NCBI GenBank assembly: GCA_030267565.1 | Contig: BRXU01000005.1 | Location: 660,001 to 724,000 of the forward strand | Reading direction: 5' to 3' | Origin: Pleodorina starrii | Taxonomy: Eukaryota > Chlorophyta > Chlorophyceae > Chlamydomonadales > Volvocaceae | DNA length: 64,000 nt | Shown: positions 46,914 to 58,963 of the stretch, one piece after another | How the letters are laid out: every line of letters begins with the position of its first letter | Numbering within the stretch: the stretch's first letter is position 1 | Program-made: the position numbers and the translations under genes | The notes under the pieces: generated by a model | The model's input: only the letters and a program-made list of their open reading frames with translations | Database searches by the model: none | What the model was told of the DNA's origin: nothing

Positions 46914-49900
46914 ATGGACCGTGCGGGCATGAACCGCGTGCCGCTGCTGGCGGGCCTGCTCCTGGGCCTTATCGTCACCGCCTGCGTGCCCTGGCGCACC
47001 GCCGCGGCCAACGAGGGCACTGAAACCATGGCACCCATCCCGGCGCCCTCCGGCCCGCCTGCCGCTCAGGACACCTCCTTCAGTAAGCCGCCGCCACCGC
47101 CTTCCGGCTGGATTCGAGCCCGCGCCTCCTGGTAAGCGTGCGTGTCTAAGAGTGAATGGGTGGCGTCTTCAGGCCGCGTGGGAGGATGTGCGAGGGGCAG
47201 ACTGACCCGCGGCTCGCGGGCCGCGCAAGTCGGCATTTCCGCGCGCACTCCCCCATGGAAGAGGGAAGACGCGGCCGCATTCGATGCTTCATACGGATGG
47301 ACGATTGCCTGTTGTGTGCTGCGCATTCGTCACGCTTGAAGCGGTGCTGCTGCACAACTTGACATCGTCGGCAGGATCTGGAAAGGTCTGCAGACCCCGA
47401 TCCGTCTGAGGCAGAGGACTAATAATGACATAATGAGTGAACCGTTCTACAGTGAAGGGACCCGAACGGACCACCTACCGGCGCATACCGCACCTGATCC
47501 TCACCCTCCGCCGTACTTGCTCGCCGTACGCTCCTGAGCCCCTCGGTTGCCTAGACAAGCATCGTGACCGCAACCCGACCTGGGTGGATCCAATTCTTGC
47601 AGGTACGGCACTCCGAAACCATTCGTGGACGTTTTTGCGCCAAGCCGAGGTGGCGGTGAATCCGCGTTCGGCATTCTGGAGTGGGGCGGGTAAGGATGTG
47701 TGCGGTGGTGAGGTCTCAGCACTTGGTGCCGGGTTGCGGCAGGTGACAGGCTGACAACCGTGGGCGTGCACCCCATGTGCTGCTGCCCCTCTGCATTGCG
47801 CGCCGCCGCCAACCCGAGATTGAAGTAATGGGACCAATCCGCATCTTCACATCGGCACCTTCCAGCCGTGCGTGATTACCGATTGTGGTCTCTCACCACG
47901 TTCTCACCATACTTCGCAAGTTCGCATTCCGGGGCATCTTGCCACATCCCGCCGCATTCCACCAACCCTGCGTGGGCCTCTTTCACATTTTTGGCCACCC
48001 ACACCCCATTCTGCTCCTGCCCCGCTCGTTTAACTACTTGGCGTGAACCGCACCCCGGGCAGTTGCGGCTACACCAACGCCGACGGCTCCATCGTCTTCC
48101 CCAAGAATGCAGTCTCCTCGTACGCCGACGCCAATCCTGACTTCCCGGGTAGGGCATTGCCGTGCGCTGTTACACACCACAATAATCGCTTTATATGCGG
48201 GGCATCGAGGAGCCATCGGAAGCAAGTGCATGTACGTGTACGTCATGCGCGTGTACTGCAGTCATCTCGGCACCTTGGAACATAAAGAGCCAGAATCGTA
48301 CTACCGGTAGTTTGTATCGATGGGGGCCCATCGGTGCCTCCGGCTCTCCGCGCACCCGCTCCAACCGCCACCCAGGCAGCTGTGGGCGCTGCTACGAGGT
48401 CAAGTGCGTTGATGGCATCGTGTTGGGTCGCAACGACGATGCCGTAAAGTACGGCAACTGGTACTACTACCCCGAGTGAGTGGGACGAGATCACGGAGGG
48501 CCCCGCCGGCGGCTACCCGCCTGGCATCTACCGGCGGCTCCCAAAAGGGGTTTTACCACAACACCCCAAAAGGGTTTATGATCTGTTGCCCGCCGTAACA
48601 ACCATAATAAGAAACAATCTCTGTGCTTGTGCGCTTCAACCCTTGTAAACCCGCAGTAAAATCTACAGGTGAAATCCAGGATCTCCCCAATAGACCACTA
48701 TTTTGCGTCGCTTGCTGCCATGAACCCTCTCCTACCCTCTCAGCCTAGCGCAGGCCTCTCCCATTCGCCCCTCCTCCGCGGCCCCTTTCCATTCCCCTCC
48801 CTTCCCTTCCCTTCCTCCCCGGCCACCTCTCAGGCACGGCAGCGCCCCGGACGACTTCAACCGCACCTTCCCGGGTAACCCCGCCGAGAAGGACGGCTAC
48901 TTGTATGTGCGCTGTTGGAATCCCAACAAGAGCATCCGCGTACACGTCATCGACATATGCCCCTGCTGGTACTCGCCGAAGGGTCAGGAGCCGTACGAGC
49001 AGGTACGACAATACGACACGCCCGTGAGGCAGACTCGTGCACCTTGACCTGCCCGAGGTGCCCGCGCATGTGCCTGCTCGCTCCGGAGTAATCCTCATCT
49101 AAGCGTCCCTTGGTTCCCGAATCGATTTGCCTCACCTCCCAAACAAACACTGCCAAAATTAGCCAACATGACCAACATGGACCTCTCTCCCCTTCCCTGC
49201 CGCTCTTCGCAGCCCTCGTGCTGTTTCAAGAACTCCACCAACCCGCGATCCGGACAGCACGAGCTGGATATGTCGTTCTGGGCCTACGAAGAGGTGCGAG
49301 GAGGGGCGCCAATCCGGACATATGTGGTGGTACGGGGACGCTGCAAGCCGGCGGTGATGTGGCATCCAAATCCACATTCACCTTGCTGGGTATGCCGGTG
49401 CTGAGGCCGTCCAAGCTGTTCAACCAGCCACCGACCTCTTCGCCCGTCCCTTTAACACCATAAAACCAAATAGTAAACATTGCCAGTGACGGTCTTGATG
49501 CTTCAGGACGAGAAATGGCTTTATTACGGGGGCAGAAACGTTGACACTTGTGCCCGAAACGCTAATCCCCTCCCCTCACCGCCTCCGCATCCCCTCCCCG
49601 CAGTTGGCTCACCCAATGTACCCCGAGATGATGCTCGACATCCGGTGAGTGTCGTACCGATCCGTACTGTCGTACCGCCTGGAAGATCGATTACCCCACG
49701 CAAAACCTTTCCAGTGTGCCTGTCTGTCCGGCACCCGACCCCCCACTTCGCCGCTGCAGTGTGCCGCATGCAGCATGACGTACGGGGTCCCCACTCTGTT
49801 GCCGCTGCCGGTTACTTTACCTGCGGCTGCGGCCAGCTGCGGCTCGCCTATCCTGCCCTTATGTCGTGCATGACCTACCCCCCCCCCGCTGCGGCCACAC

Positions 49901-52149
49901 CTATCCCTCCCGCCCATCGCTTCCGCTACCGTTGCCTTCCTTCAACCTCCCCACACCCTTCGCTGCGGTATCATCTTGTCTGTATTGCCACCCTACCGTG
50001 CCCGCCCGGATCCAGGCCGGTGGATTGCGGCACGGGCTCCGCTCTGAACCTGTTCCCGGGTTACATCAATGCTGACACGCTGTACGACGATATGGTCACC
50101 ACGGGTTGGAGCTGGTTTCCGTACGAGACCCCCACCCACAACTTCAACGTCACGGCCCCCGGCTGGGGACTTAGCGGCTCAGCGGCAGCCTGCGCCGAGG
50201 TGTCACCCGGTGAGTAAATTTTTCCGTCGCAGGCGAGGATCGATCTCAGGTCGGGGGCACATAGGGAAGTGGGATAGGTGCTGCTTCCAGTGCGCGGCAT
50301 TTCCCGCCCTCCAACAGACGACAATCACGTTTGGCGGAGACTACGATTACGCTCTCGTACCAGATACGTACCGGATGCACTATATCGAGAGCGCCGCTCC
50401 GGACACAGGCAATGTGCCCCGTATTCGTGCGAGGGTGTCGTCTGAACTGTTCACCGCCACGCCATCGACTTACCCAACTAACCAACTTCTCCCAACCACC
50501 TGTATGTACGACCTACAGGCGGCGGCATGACCTGGTGGTGCCGCGGCTGCTACCAAGCCGGCTATCAGCCCTTCGCCACCGCCACCTCGATCAGCTTCTG
50601 GCTGCGAGACCGCTACAACCCCGGCAACGTGCCGCCTCTCAAGGTACGGCAGTGTACGACAACGGTATCGAAAAGTGGATGTTGTTTAGGAACCCAGCTG
50701 CTGGCTTGCCATGATCACATATCGCTAGCGACAGAGGCGTATGAGCGCGCCCTCTCACCACCTCTCCCTGGGGCTGGCCCAACCGACCCATGGGCCGCTC
50801 GGCCCTGCTGCCGAAACCCGGGCGTTCCGCAGGTGGTGATTGCGCAGCAGGAGAACGACAGCTACTGCCCCGGAGAGGTATGATACGGCGCGATCGCTTT
50901 TTGATTCTGGTCAGAAGTAGCGTTGAGGACCTTAAGAAGGGGGCTTGTTAGGGGCCTTAAAGTGCGTGGGCACGTGGACGGCTTTGGGCTTCGGGACTGC
51001 GGCCATGCGGTGATTTGCGGAATACAATAACTGACAACGGTAGTGCGTACGGCGTATCGTTGGTCGTAACCATGAATAAATTGGTTTGCAATGCTGGTGC
51101 AATGGAGCCAGAACTCCCTAGGGGATTTTTGCGCTGCTGCTGCCGCTGGATTCGACCTTGCTGGCCTCCCTCGGATAGCCGCCCTGCGCGCTGGCCTCCC
51201 TTCAGCAATCGAGTTGGCAATCGATCGACACGTGTGAGCGTCGCTCCCTCCGCCTTTACTTAACCCGATGCCGCAGGCGTATCTGAACTCGTTGTCGCCG
51301 AGCGCCCGTGGCGACGATGGCTGGATCCAGGTTAGTGCGCTTTTGCGGGTTTTCGGGATAACTGAGACCCTTCCGACCGGCACTGCGTTAGTCCAACTGT
51401 CGGTGCAGCACGCATTTATCGGAGGTGGCTTCCTCGCTTCCTCGGTTAGCAATACGGTAGTCGAATCTGCAAACCCGCCGAAGCAGATCAGAGCTTCACC
51501 TCGCAGTTTGGTGACTGCTGATAAGAACTCCGGCCAGCGATGCGACCGCGAGCGTGCCTAATGCCTACCGGCCGTCATCGCCCTGATCAGCTGATGAACA
51601 CGTGCGCCCTGGTGTGTCCTTCCGTCCATCTCCCATGGATGTACGAAATGCCGTGTAGTGGACACTGCCGTTCGACGCCACCTGGAATTGCGGTGACATG
51701 AGATTCAGCATGGACAAGATCTCCTTCCAGTGAGTTGAGGAGTGATAGCGGTGGAGTCTGGAGAAGGCACCCTTCAATTCTTGAAAATGGCACGGGTTAG
51801 CGATGATGAAATGGAGCGGTGAAATGCGGAGCTGACCTCGCTGATCGTCCTTTGTCCAAACAAGCCGATAGATGACTAAAAACTCTTCTGGGCCCAACGT
51901 TCTTCATATGTATGGTGTAGCGATTGGGTCCATTAGCAGCGCGCCTCATTATTTTGACCCCAGGGAAGACGCTGAGAGGGTAGCAAGCACACACGCGCAT
52001 CTGCTGAGGTTTACTTCCAACGCCAGCGCACGGTTGCATGCCGTACTGCCGTATTGCTGTACAGGAACGTCGGATCGGCCAACACATGGTTCTGCCTGGA
52101 CCAACTCGAGGTCTCCCACGAAGGCGCCGAGCTCAGCAAGAAGAAATAA
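46914..52149 (+). CDS. Expansin-like secreted cell-wall protein (double-psi beta-barrel plus C-terminal domain)
   Basis: Thirteen exons: 46914-47131, 47603-47689, 48063-48148, 48376-48475, 48834-49002, 49213-49293, 49604-49644, 50016-50209, 50519-50643, 50833-50877, 51277-51330, 51659-51729 and 52065-52149. All phases agree and the sum is 452 codons (451 residues). Residues 1 to about 32 are a signal peptide (VPLLAGLLLGLIVTA). A short Pro-rich linker leads to the expansin barrel: GWIRARASWYGTP, GGCGYTN, FPGSCGRCYEVKC, HVIDICPCWY, and HELDMSFWAYEELAHP, the equivalent of the family's HFDLS motif. The RPVDC segment follows. The C-terminal half (GGMTWWCRGC, ISFWLRDRYNPGNVPPLK, ANTWFCLDQLEV) fits the sheet domain seen after the barrel in algal expansin-like proteins. 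Expansins loosen walls without hydrolysis; the target polymer in algae is unknown. A GTAAGC inside exon 1 at 47083 gives no workable phase. Confidence 0.88.
47433..47497 (+). repeat. Diverged dispersed repeat, copy B
   Basis: Matches 45884-45953 and lies in intron 1 of the expansin-like gene. The shared core includes GGACCACCTACCGG and CCGCACCTGA. Confidence 0.7.
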
Positions 52150-52255
52150 GGCAAGACAGAAGTACGGCAAGATACGGCAAAGATCACGCTGGAGCCTGGA
52201 TCTGTTGTTGTTAGAAACTCCGCTCTAATAACAGCAGCAACGGCGTTGCGTGGTG

Positions 52256-52260
52256 TGTAA
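52256..52260 (+). terminator. TGTAA polyadenylation signal of the expansin-like gene
   Basis: TGTAA lies 107 bases past the stop codon at 52149, in a GTGTGTAA context, a typical position. Confidence 0.65.
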
Positions 52261-52513
52261 AGGGGGAACGTGAGTGAGATTCTTTGTTATTAAAAGCTGC
52301 ATATTACCCAACGTAATATTCTCGAACGAGCGAGAGTAGAAAGGCCGTGGCCCGAAAGGGCAGCTGGGGCAGTAGGATATGTAGTTGGGTCGAATCAAGA
52401 GCCGCACATGCATGGGAGGAAGTCAGTTTGCAATAGATCATCGATGGAGCGATGGCTGCATGGAGGGAATGGATTAAGCGCGAGTGCGGCCGACGAAACG
52501 GAAGCATGGGTCG

Positions 52514-52565
52514 GCGGTTGCGAGGCGGTTGCGAGGCGGTTGCGAGGCGGTTGTGAGGCGGTTGC
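52514..52565. repeat. 11-bp tandem repeat (GCGGTTGCGAG), about 4.7 copies
   Basis: Nearly perfect head-to-tail copies; one unit has a C-to-T change. The array is noncoding. Confidence 0.9.
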
Positions 52566-53094
52566 CCCGTAAGCGGACCGCCTTTGTCGATGATGATTGG
52601 GCGCCGAAAAGACGTTTTGCGCAATGCAAATAATGCCTTCCTCGTGCTTCGGCGCCAGATTGTTGACGGTGTCAGTGACTGCCATGCCCTTTCAATAATA
52701 TGATTCTTAACGAATTGTTTAGTAAAACGATCCTGCAGCGCTCACGGGAGATAATCCTTTCTCTGCTTCGATTGGGCAGATAAGCGGGCGGACGAGAGAA
52801 GTTGTGGTTTGTCAGTGGTTGTTACAATGGGAGGGAAGCGACGAACTTATTTCCATTTATGCGAAGCCGCTGTGTTTGGCTGGGAACAGCACCGAACGGC
52901 TGAAACCGATTGGAATAGCTGGAGGCGTCTGGCAGCGTTGGTTTGATTTGTCCGTGGGCGGCCAGTCAGGGCCAGTCGAGCGTCCGACTTCCGGAGGCGG
53001 CCCAATTAGTCAGCCAATCGTCTGGCCGAGCACTGCGCTGGAAACGAACAGTTTTTTTAGGGTTTTAAGGGTTTCGATTAAGCATTGGCTCAGC

Positions 53095-53149
53095 ATTCAC
53101 TCCCCGCGGGGATCGCAACAGCGCGCGACCACGGTACTAACTCGCGGGG
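53095..53149 (+). repeat. Dispersed repeat, copy 1
   Basis: The core GGATCGCAACAGCGCGCGAC and its flanks match 60564-60620. Similarity runs from the CCCCGCGG block to a CTCGCGG block. Confidence 0.75.
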
Positions 53150-55882
53150 CGGCGAAAGGCTGCCGGCCCCGAAGAAGCTTGGGGACCCGACCTGCATGCA
53201 TCACCCGTCCAAAGAAGAACCGCATGCATCACCCGTCCGGGCGATCCAAAAAGGAACCGCCCAAACGACGACGCCCCCCAAAAGCGGGACAAGGGCCCCA
53301 AGCTCTCGTGCAAACCCAACCCAACCCAAAAAGTACACAACACGCTCGCGCCCCTGCTCACCTCAAAATCAAAGTACGGTAATACATAAACCCACATCAT
53401 ATACCGGTATCGTATCATCAACGTGGATACCAGTGCACTGACCAAATAATCCGGTGACAAGGCCCAGTAGTAGCGCGCCCGTGAAAAACCAAAACTAAAA
53501 CCATGCACATTGCACAAGCGGCCATTTGAGCTGTTTTGAAGGCTCGTTAGCTCCCGCTCATGCCCGCAGCAAAGGCCGCGGTGCAGCGCCAACCCCCCCC
53601 ATAATCCAACGCAATGCCAATCTCCCAACATTTGCGAGAATTGTACCGTACGAATACGGTAGTGCAGGTTCATGAAGCCGCCACAAGACAGTCCATCAGT
53701 CAGGCAGTCAGTCGGGGAAGGAGCGCAGTACTAGCCCACGGCCGCAAGAAGCCGCGTTCCGTCAAGACCCTTCAAAAGCAACAAAACACGGCCCAGCGCC
53801 ACCCCTCCGGCCCACAGCCCCCCACCTCACCCTACCCGATTCCCGCCCCATCCCCACCACCCTACCCCCACCCCCAACCCCACCACTTCCACCACCCCCA
53901 TCCCAATACCACTATGCGTCACTTTGCGCTGTGTACCCCCCCCCATCACCTGGTCCACCCAACGGACACATCCGCACACACGTACCGTACTCCCCTGGCT
54001 CTCTGAACCTGTGACCCGCGGGCACCAATGATACCCACACACCCCCCACACACACACCCATCCACACCCCTGTGCGGACCGCCACAACGCACGCCGGCAG
54101 CCGCAGGCCCGCACCCACAGCTCCGAAGAATCTCGCGATTTGAAATGCCGACACCGACATGAGGGGGACCATTTCGTGTCTTTTGCGAAGGAGAAAGCGG
54201 GGGCGGAGCGACGGCCGCAACCTCCCGCTAGCTCCGCACCACACCGTCTACCGACCACCAGGGGAACACGGACACACACACACACATGGCGCCAAACCGA
54301 ACCAACCACCACCAATCAGGATGACAACTACCAACTTCCAACCACCGTCTTACCGGTATCAGGCCCAAGGAGCAAGGACTGCGCTGGCAGTTGGGCTATC
54401 CATTTCTATATTGCCGGTTCGAGCCGACACAAGATACCGGTACAATTCCCCCTGGGCACGCAGCCACACACACACGCGCGCGCGCTTTCGGAGCTGCCCC
54501 GGGAGGTGGTAAGGAAAGGGAGGGGAGCGCGGATCCTCCAAACCTTGCAACAAATGAACGGATGCGCCGCCTGCCATGCCTCTGACCTGGCCGACTGCGG
54601 ATGCGGCAGTTGCCTCCGCCACCTCGCGGTCCGCCTGCAGCCGTTTAACTCCAACCCGCTTTCCAACCCACACTGCCCCCCCTAGCCTCCACCTACTCCC
54701 CCCCACAAAACAATGCCAACAAACTCGCTCGTTCGCTCGTTCACTCACTCGGTCGCCTCACTCGCTCAGTCGTATCACGCAATCGCTCGCAGTCGTTCGA
54801 CACAGTCGTTCACGCCAAGTCGATTCCCCATTCTTCGCATTCGCGTTCGCGAACCCTTTTCCTCCCTTCCCCACGCCCCGTCCAGATCTGACCTGACCTG
54901 AGAGCTGAGACCTGGCCTCCTCGTTCGCGTCCCGCGGCCCGTCGCTCGGCCTCCTTCACGGGACCTAATCCGGGAACCTATCCGCAAGCCGTGTGAAAGC
55001 AACCGCTGGTGGTGGTGTTAATGCCGGTGCTGGTTTCGGCGCTGGGTTGCTGGCTCCCTCCCTGGCGATGCCTGACACTGCGGATGAACGCACACTGCAG
55101 CTGTTAGACGAGGAGGATGAGGGCGGGGAAGGGGAGGGGTATAAGGGGTATGCAAAAGCACGAAATCGCAGCGAAGGAACTGAGGCGACGTTCGGACAAC
55201 GGAATTCGTGGAGGGAGGGAGGGACCTCAGAGGCGGAGGGGGAGGAGCGCTGGCAGATAGAGGAAGAGAAGGGGGAGTTGAAAGCATGAGGGAGGTGGTG
55301 AGCCCAGAAAGCCGCAGCAAGCGATTTGCGAGTCGAGACTCGGCAGTGGGGAAAGGCCCAGAAAACCGCAACCAACCAGAATATGCCATGAGGCTCCAAG
55401 AATGCCCACGAATAGACGTTAGGAGGGTGGATTGGGTTGGCTTGGGGTTGGACGGCGCACGTGGGGCGAGGTGGTCAACCTTGCAGCTGTGGCAGCGACA
55501 GTCCGCAACTCTTAATCGGCAGCCGGGTTCCCATGCGAGTACTGATTCGGTCCCTGGACAGCGCCTGGACCGGCTGATAACCTAGGTCCACACCGCAGCC
55601 ATCCCAGGGAAGCGGGAAGGGAGGGAGGTGGCAGGGCTGGGAGGTGGTCATCCAATCAACGGCCGCCGTACGGAATCCGAATCTGAAAATCAAAGTGCCA
55701 TGGAGCTTGCAAGCTTGGGAAAACAACAATTTTTCCATCGATGACCAGCTTCTTTGTTTGGATAAGTTCTTTGGCCTTCTGCTTACGCCAAGCCTTGCGG
55801 AAGGCCGCTTCCATCTTACAAGTTCGGCAATTTGCTAGCGCATACAGGCGCAGGAAGCCTTGAGCGTACTTTTGGCGAAAAA

Positions 55883-57924
55883 ATGTCACAGTCGATCACT
55901 CGGAGTACACCCGACGGCTCTAGGATCTGGCTGCCGGGCATCGTGGCGTGCATTGCGCGCCACCTGCCAGCCAACGAAGTGGCAAGCACCCTGCGATTGT
56001 TAGACAAGGCCACATCGGAGCAGTTCGCTCACCACAAGACCTTGCGGCTCTCGCTTCCGTCACCGATCCACGTGTTCCGGGAGCGCTGGGGCCGCCCGGG
56101 CGCTTTTCGCGCGTTGTCTCACAAGCAGCGGCTGCAGCTGCTGTGCCTGACGGCGGCAAGCGGCAGCGTCGCTAACCTGGAGGTTGCCCTGGTCAGTACG
56201 GGTTATGGTCTTCGGTGCGAGCTGCTCGAGGCCGCCGCGGCCGCGGGCCAGCTCAACATGTGCAAGGTGCTGCGTGCGCGCGGCTGCCTCTGGGGTGATT
56301 CTCTGTCAGCCGCGGCAAAGGCCGGCTACCGGCACGTGTGCGAGTGGATGTTGGCCAGCGGCTGCCCCGTCAACGGGGACGTCGTTTGCAATGCTGCCCG
56401 GGGCGGGCGGGAGGACCTTATGCAGTGGCTGCTGACGGAGTTGCAGGGCCGTCTCAACGACGGTGAGTTTCTTGACTGCTGGTCATTGTTGAGGGCCGCG
56501 GCGGAGTACTTGAGCCTGGCGGCGCTGCAGCGGCTGTGGCAGCAGCTCACGGCAGGGCGCCACGGCAGCGAACTGCAGCAGGACCTTGAACAGCTCGATG
56601 AGGAGCATCGGGGTGCCATCCTGGCGGCCGCGGCCGGCAGCACCACGCCCGATTGGCAGGCCAAAGTGGAGTGGCTGGAGGGGCTGGGCTACCCCCGCAC
56701 GTCTAGGGCGTGCAAGCTCGCTGTGCGGGATGGTGACGGTGATGCAGTGGTGGCGCGTCTGCAGTGGCTGCGCGGCCGGGGCTACCCCTTGGAGGCGGCG
56801 GTGGCGGACACCGCGGTCTGTGTCGGCAGTGTTGTCGCCCTGCGTTTCCTGGTGGAGCAAGAGGGGGTGCGGCCCACCGGCAATCTGCTCGTCGTGACGG
56901 AAGCAGCCGCCCACGGCCACCTGGCCGTACTGCAGTACCTGCACGCCAGCGTCTTGCGCGTAGACGCCTGTTCTGTTGCGGAAGAGGCGGCCGAGAAGGG
57001 CCACCTGCCGATCGTGTCCTGGGCGGTGGAGGTCCTGGGCGTCGCACCCAGTTTCCAGGCAGCTACCTTGCTTGAGCGCGCGGCGGAGAGCGGCAACCTT
57101 GAGCTGATGACCTGGCTTCACGTCCGCGGCTGGGCCTTGGGCCCCGAGGCCATCCCCAACGGCGCCGCGAGCGGCTGCGAAGAGGCGCTGGAGTGGCTGG
57201 TGGAGCGGGGCAGCCCCTTGCCGGTGGGTGTCGCCGTCCTCGTTTGTCACCACCACATGTACGATGCGCTCCGTGTGGCCCACCAGTTGTGGCCCACCGG
57301 TGGTTCATTTTGCATGCGCTGTGCCCAGCCAGGTCACTCGGCAGTTCCATTAGACGCGTGTGCCGAGCCACCGTGTGTCGTACGTCCGTCGAGCTGCTCG
57401 AGACGTTATTTATGGCGCCGATGCCGTGTTCTGATTCGCATGTGCGCCTTCTGGGACAGAGTCACTGTCTGCCAAGCTGTCAGAGTGCGAAACTCCGCTG
57501 CCGGGGAGCTAGGCTGTGAGGCTGCATGGTGGTTGCACCGCCCCTGACTGCCCAACCGCCCGTCCCTGCTTTGATGTGCGCATGTACGGCAATCGTGTAT
57601 GTTCCTTGGCGGCCTCAGCTCGATGGCGACGCCTACCTCCCAGCCGCCCGCAACGGCGATCTGGCGATGCTCCGCTGCCTGCACCGGCTGGGCTGCCCCT
57701 GGGGGCCGCCGGGGGAGCTGCTGAAGAACTGCATCGACAGCGGGTTCTCCGTCGCCGTGCCGCAGTGCCTGCTGGACTTGGGCTGCCCCGAACCGGACTG
57801 GGATGCTGAGGTCAAGATGGCGGAGAGCAAGGCGCATTGGGTTCCCCGGGAGCGCCACGTGGCGCTGATGGCATGGCTGGGCGAGCAGCGGCGGCGGCGG
57901 TCTCCTGGAGCCCAAGGGGCCTAG
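55883..57924 (+). CDS. Ankyrin-repeat-like protein with F-box-like N-terminus
   Basis: Two exons, 55883-57223 and 57619-57924, joined in phase 0 (donor GTGGGT, acceptor CCTCAG), give 548 residues. Reading through the donor would give a different tail that loses the repeat pattern, while the spliced product restores it (GSPLP then LDGDAYLPAARNGDLAMLRC). Residues about 10-60 (IWLPGIVACIARHLPANEV) resemble the short F-box-like segment that opens many algal ankyrin proteins. The rest is a series of about 30-residue degenerate ankyrin units, each with an A-A-x-x-G-x-L motif and a C- or L-rich second helix (AAAAGQLNMCKVLRARGC, AAAHGHLAVLQYLHA, AAESGNLELMTWLHVRGW). Such proteins are protein-binding scaffolds, possibly ubiquitin-ligase adaptors; the partner is unknown. 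The first ATG in frame is 55883. Confidence 0.8.
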
Positions 57925-58083
57925 CTCGCAGCAGCAACGAACAGCGGCGGCAGACTTGCCTTTGTAGCGTGGGGCGTATGTGGGTTGGGTGCGGATGACC
58001 GCAATGTCCGGTGCCGGGGGTCGGTAGGGCTGCCACACAGGTTTGATGATTGCTAGGGCTGCCGCCCAGGTATGATGATTGGC

Positions 58084-58110
58084 GTGTGTGTGTGTGTGTG
58101 TGTGTGTGTG
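58084..58110. repeat. (GT)n microsatellite
   Basis: Thirteen or so uninterrupted GT units directly precede the first 87-bp repeat. Shorter (GT)n runs precede and follow the second repeat (58865-58876 and 58963-58980). Confidence 0.95.
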
Positions 58111-58963
58111 TCGTTACAGTATCTGACCGGGCCCTGACGCTGGCCAGGGGCTGCTAACCCAGCCCCGACGGAAAGACCGCCTAAGCACTCTCCCCCTTGC
58201 GGTGGGAGAAGGGCGTGAGGGGCCGCTACCCCCTCCTGCTCGACGCAGAGCTGGCTGCGTCGTATACCCCATATACGGGTGTACGGCGCAGCGGCTCCCC
58301 AAAAGCTTGAGCTCACAGCCTGCCTTATACGGCAGCTGGGCCCTTCGTCCGCACAAACAGCAGTCGCGCCGGCGCACTACGCGGCGCCCGCGCTGTCCTG
58401 CCCGCCCTGAAGTCCTTGCAGCGCCGGGGCGCCCGGCCGGCCTGCTACCGGCTGGCGGTGCTCCTCTAGGCGCGAAAACAAAGCGCTGAGAACCTGCCCC
58501 GAGCTTGGTCCGGCTCGTGGGCGGTCAGCACCAAAGGAGAACCCAAGACAGCGCGCGCCCTACCCCTGCTACTACTCCTACTACGACGGCCCCGGAGAGG
58601 CCGGGGGGTGGCCCCTAGAGGCCGAGCTCCAGAGCGCCGCTTGGCCTCGACGCGGCAGGAGGTCGGGAGCGGGCCTTGCGGCAGCGGGCTAGGTGACGGA
58701 GCTATAGTTCGCACTAGGCGGCACCTCGCCAACTCGCCTCACTCTCGCTAAACCCGCTAACTAAAGCCTCCCTCGCCTACAAAAGGCAGCCCGCGGCGGT
58801 CTCTGCACCCTAAGTCCTCTCGGACCCGAAGGACCCCCCCCTCCTCCTCCCCTCCTCTCACGCCTGTGTGTGTGTGTCGTTACAGTATCTGACCGGGCCC
58901 TGACGCTGGCCAGGGGCTGCTAACCCAGCCCCGACGGAAAGACCGCCTAAGCACTCTCCCCCT
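58111..58963. mobile_element. Unit bounded by identical 87-bp direct repeats in a (GT)n tract
   Basis: Positions 58111-58197 and 58877-58963 are identical, each preceded by (TG)n. The 679 bases between are GC-rich, noncoding and contain several short palindromes. This could be a small non-autonomous element with terminal direct repeats, or one and a fraction copies of a 766-bp tandem satellite. No protein, primer-binding site or polypurine tract could be assigned. Confidence 0.45.

Larger units (their letters stand above)
52150..55882. other. 3.7-kb stretch with repeats and no firm gene
   Basis: The left end holds the expansin 3' untranslated region (TGTAA at 52256-52260). Also present are an 11-bp tandem array at 52514-52565, a copy of a dispersed repeat at 53095-53149, Pro/His-coding CA- and CCCA-rich sequence at 53800-54070, and CTCG/TTCA simple sequence at 54720-54800. 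A 77-codon minus-strand frame at 55656-55889 is discussed among the findings. Confidence 0.5.

Noticed and set aside
47083..47088. GTAAGC inside expansin exon 1 as a donor
   Set aside because: It leaves one base, which does not fit any following exon. The GTAAGC at 47132 leaves two bases and joins exactly to the WYGTP exon.
57224..57547. Read-through tail of the first ankyrin exon
   Set aside because: After LPVG the repeat pattern vanishes and becomes Cys/Arg-rich. Splicing at 57223/57619 resumes an ankyrin unit.
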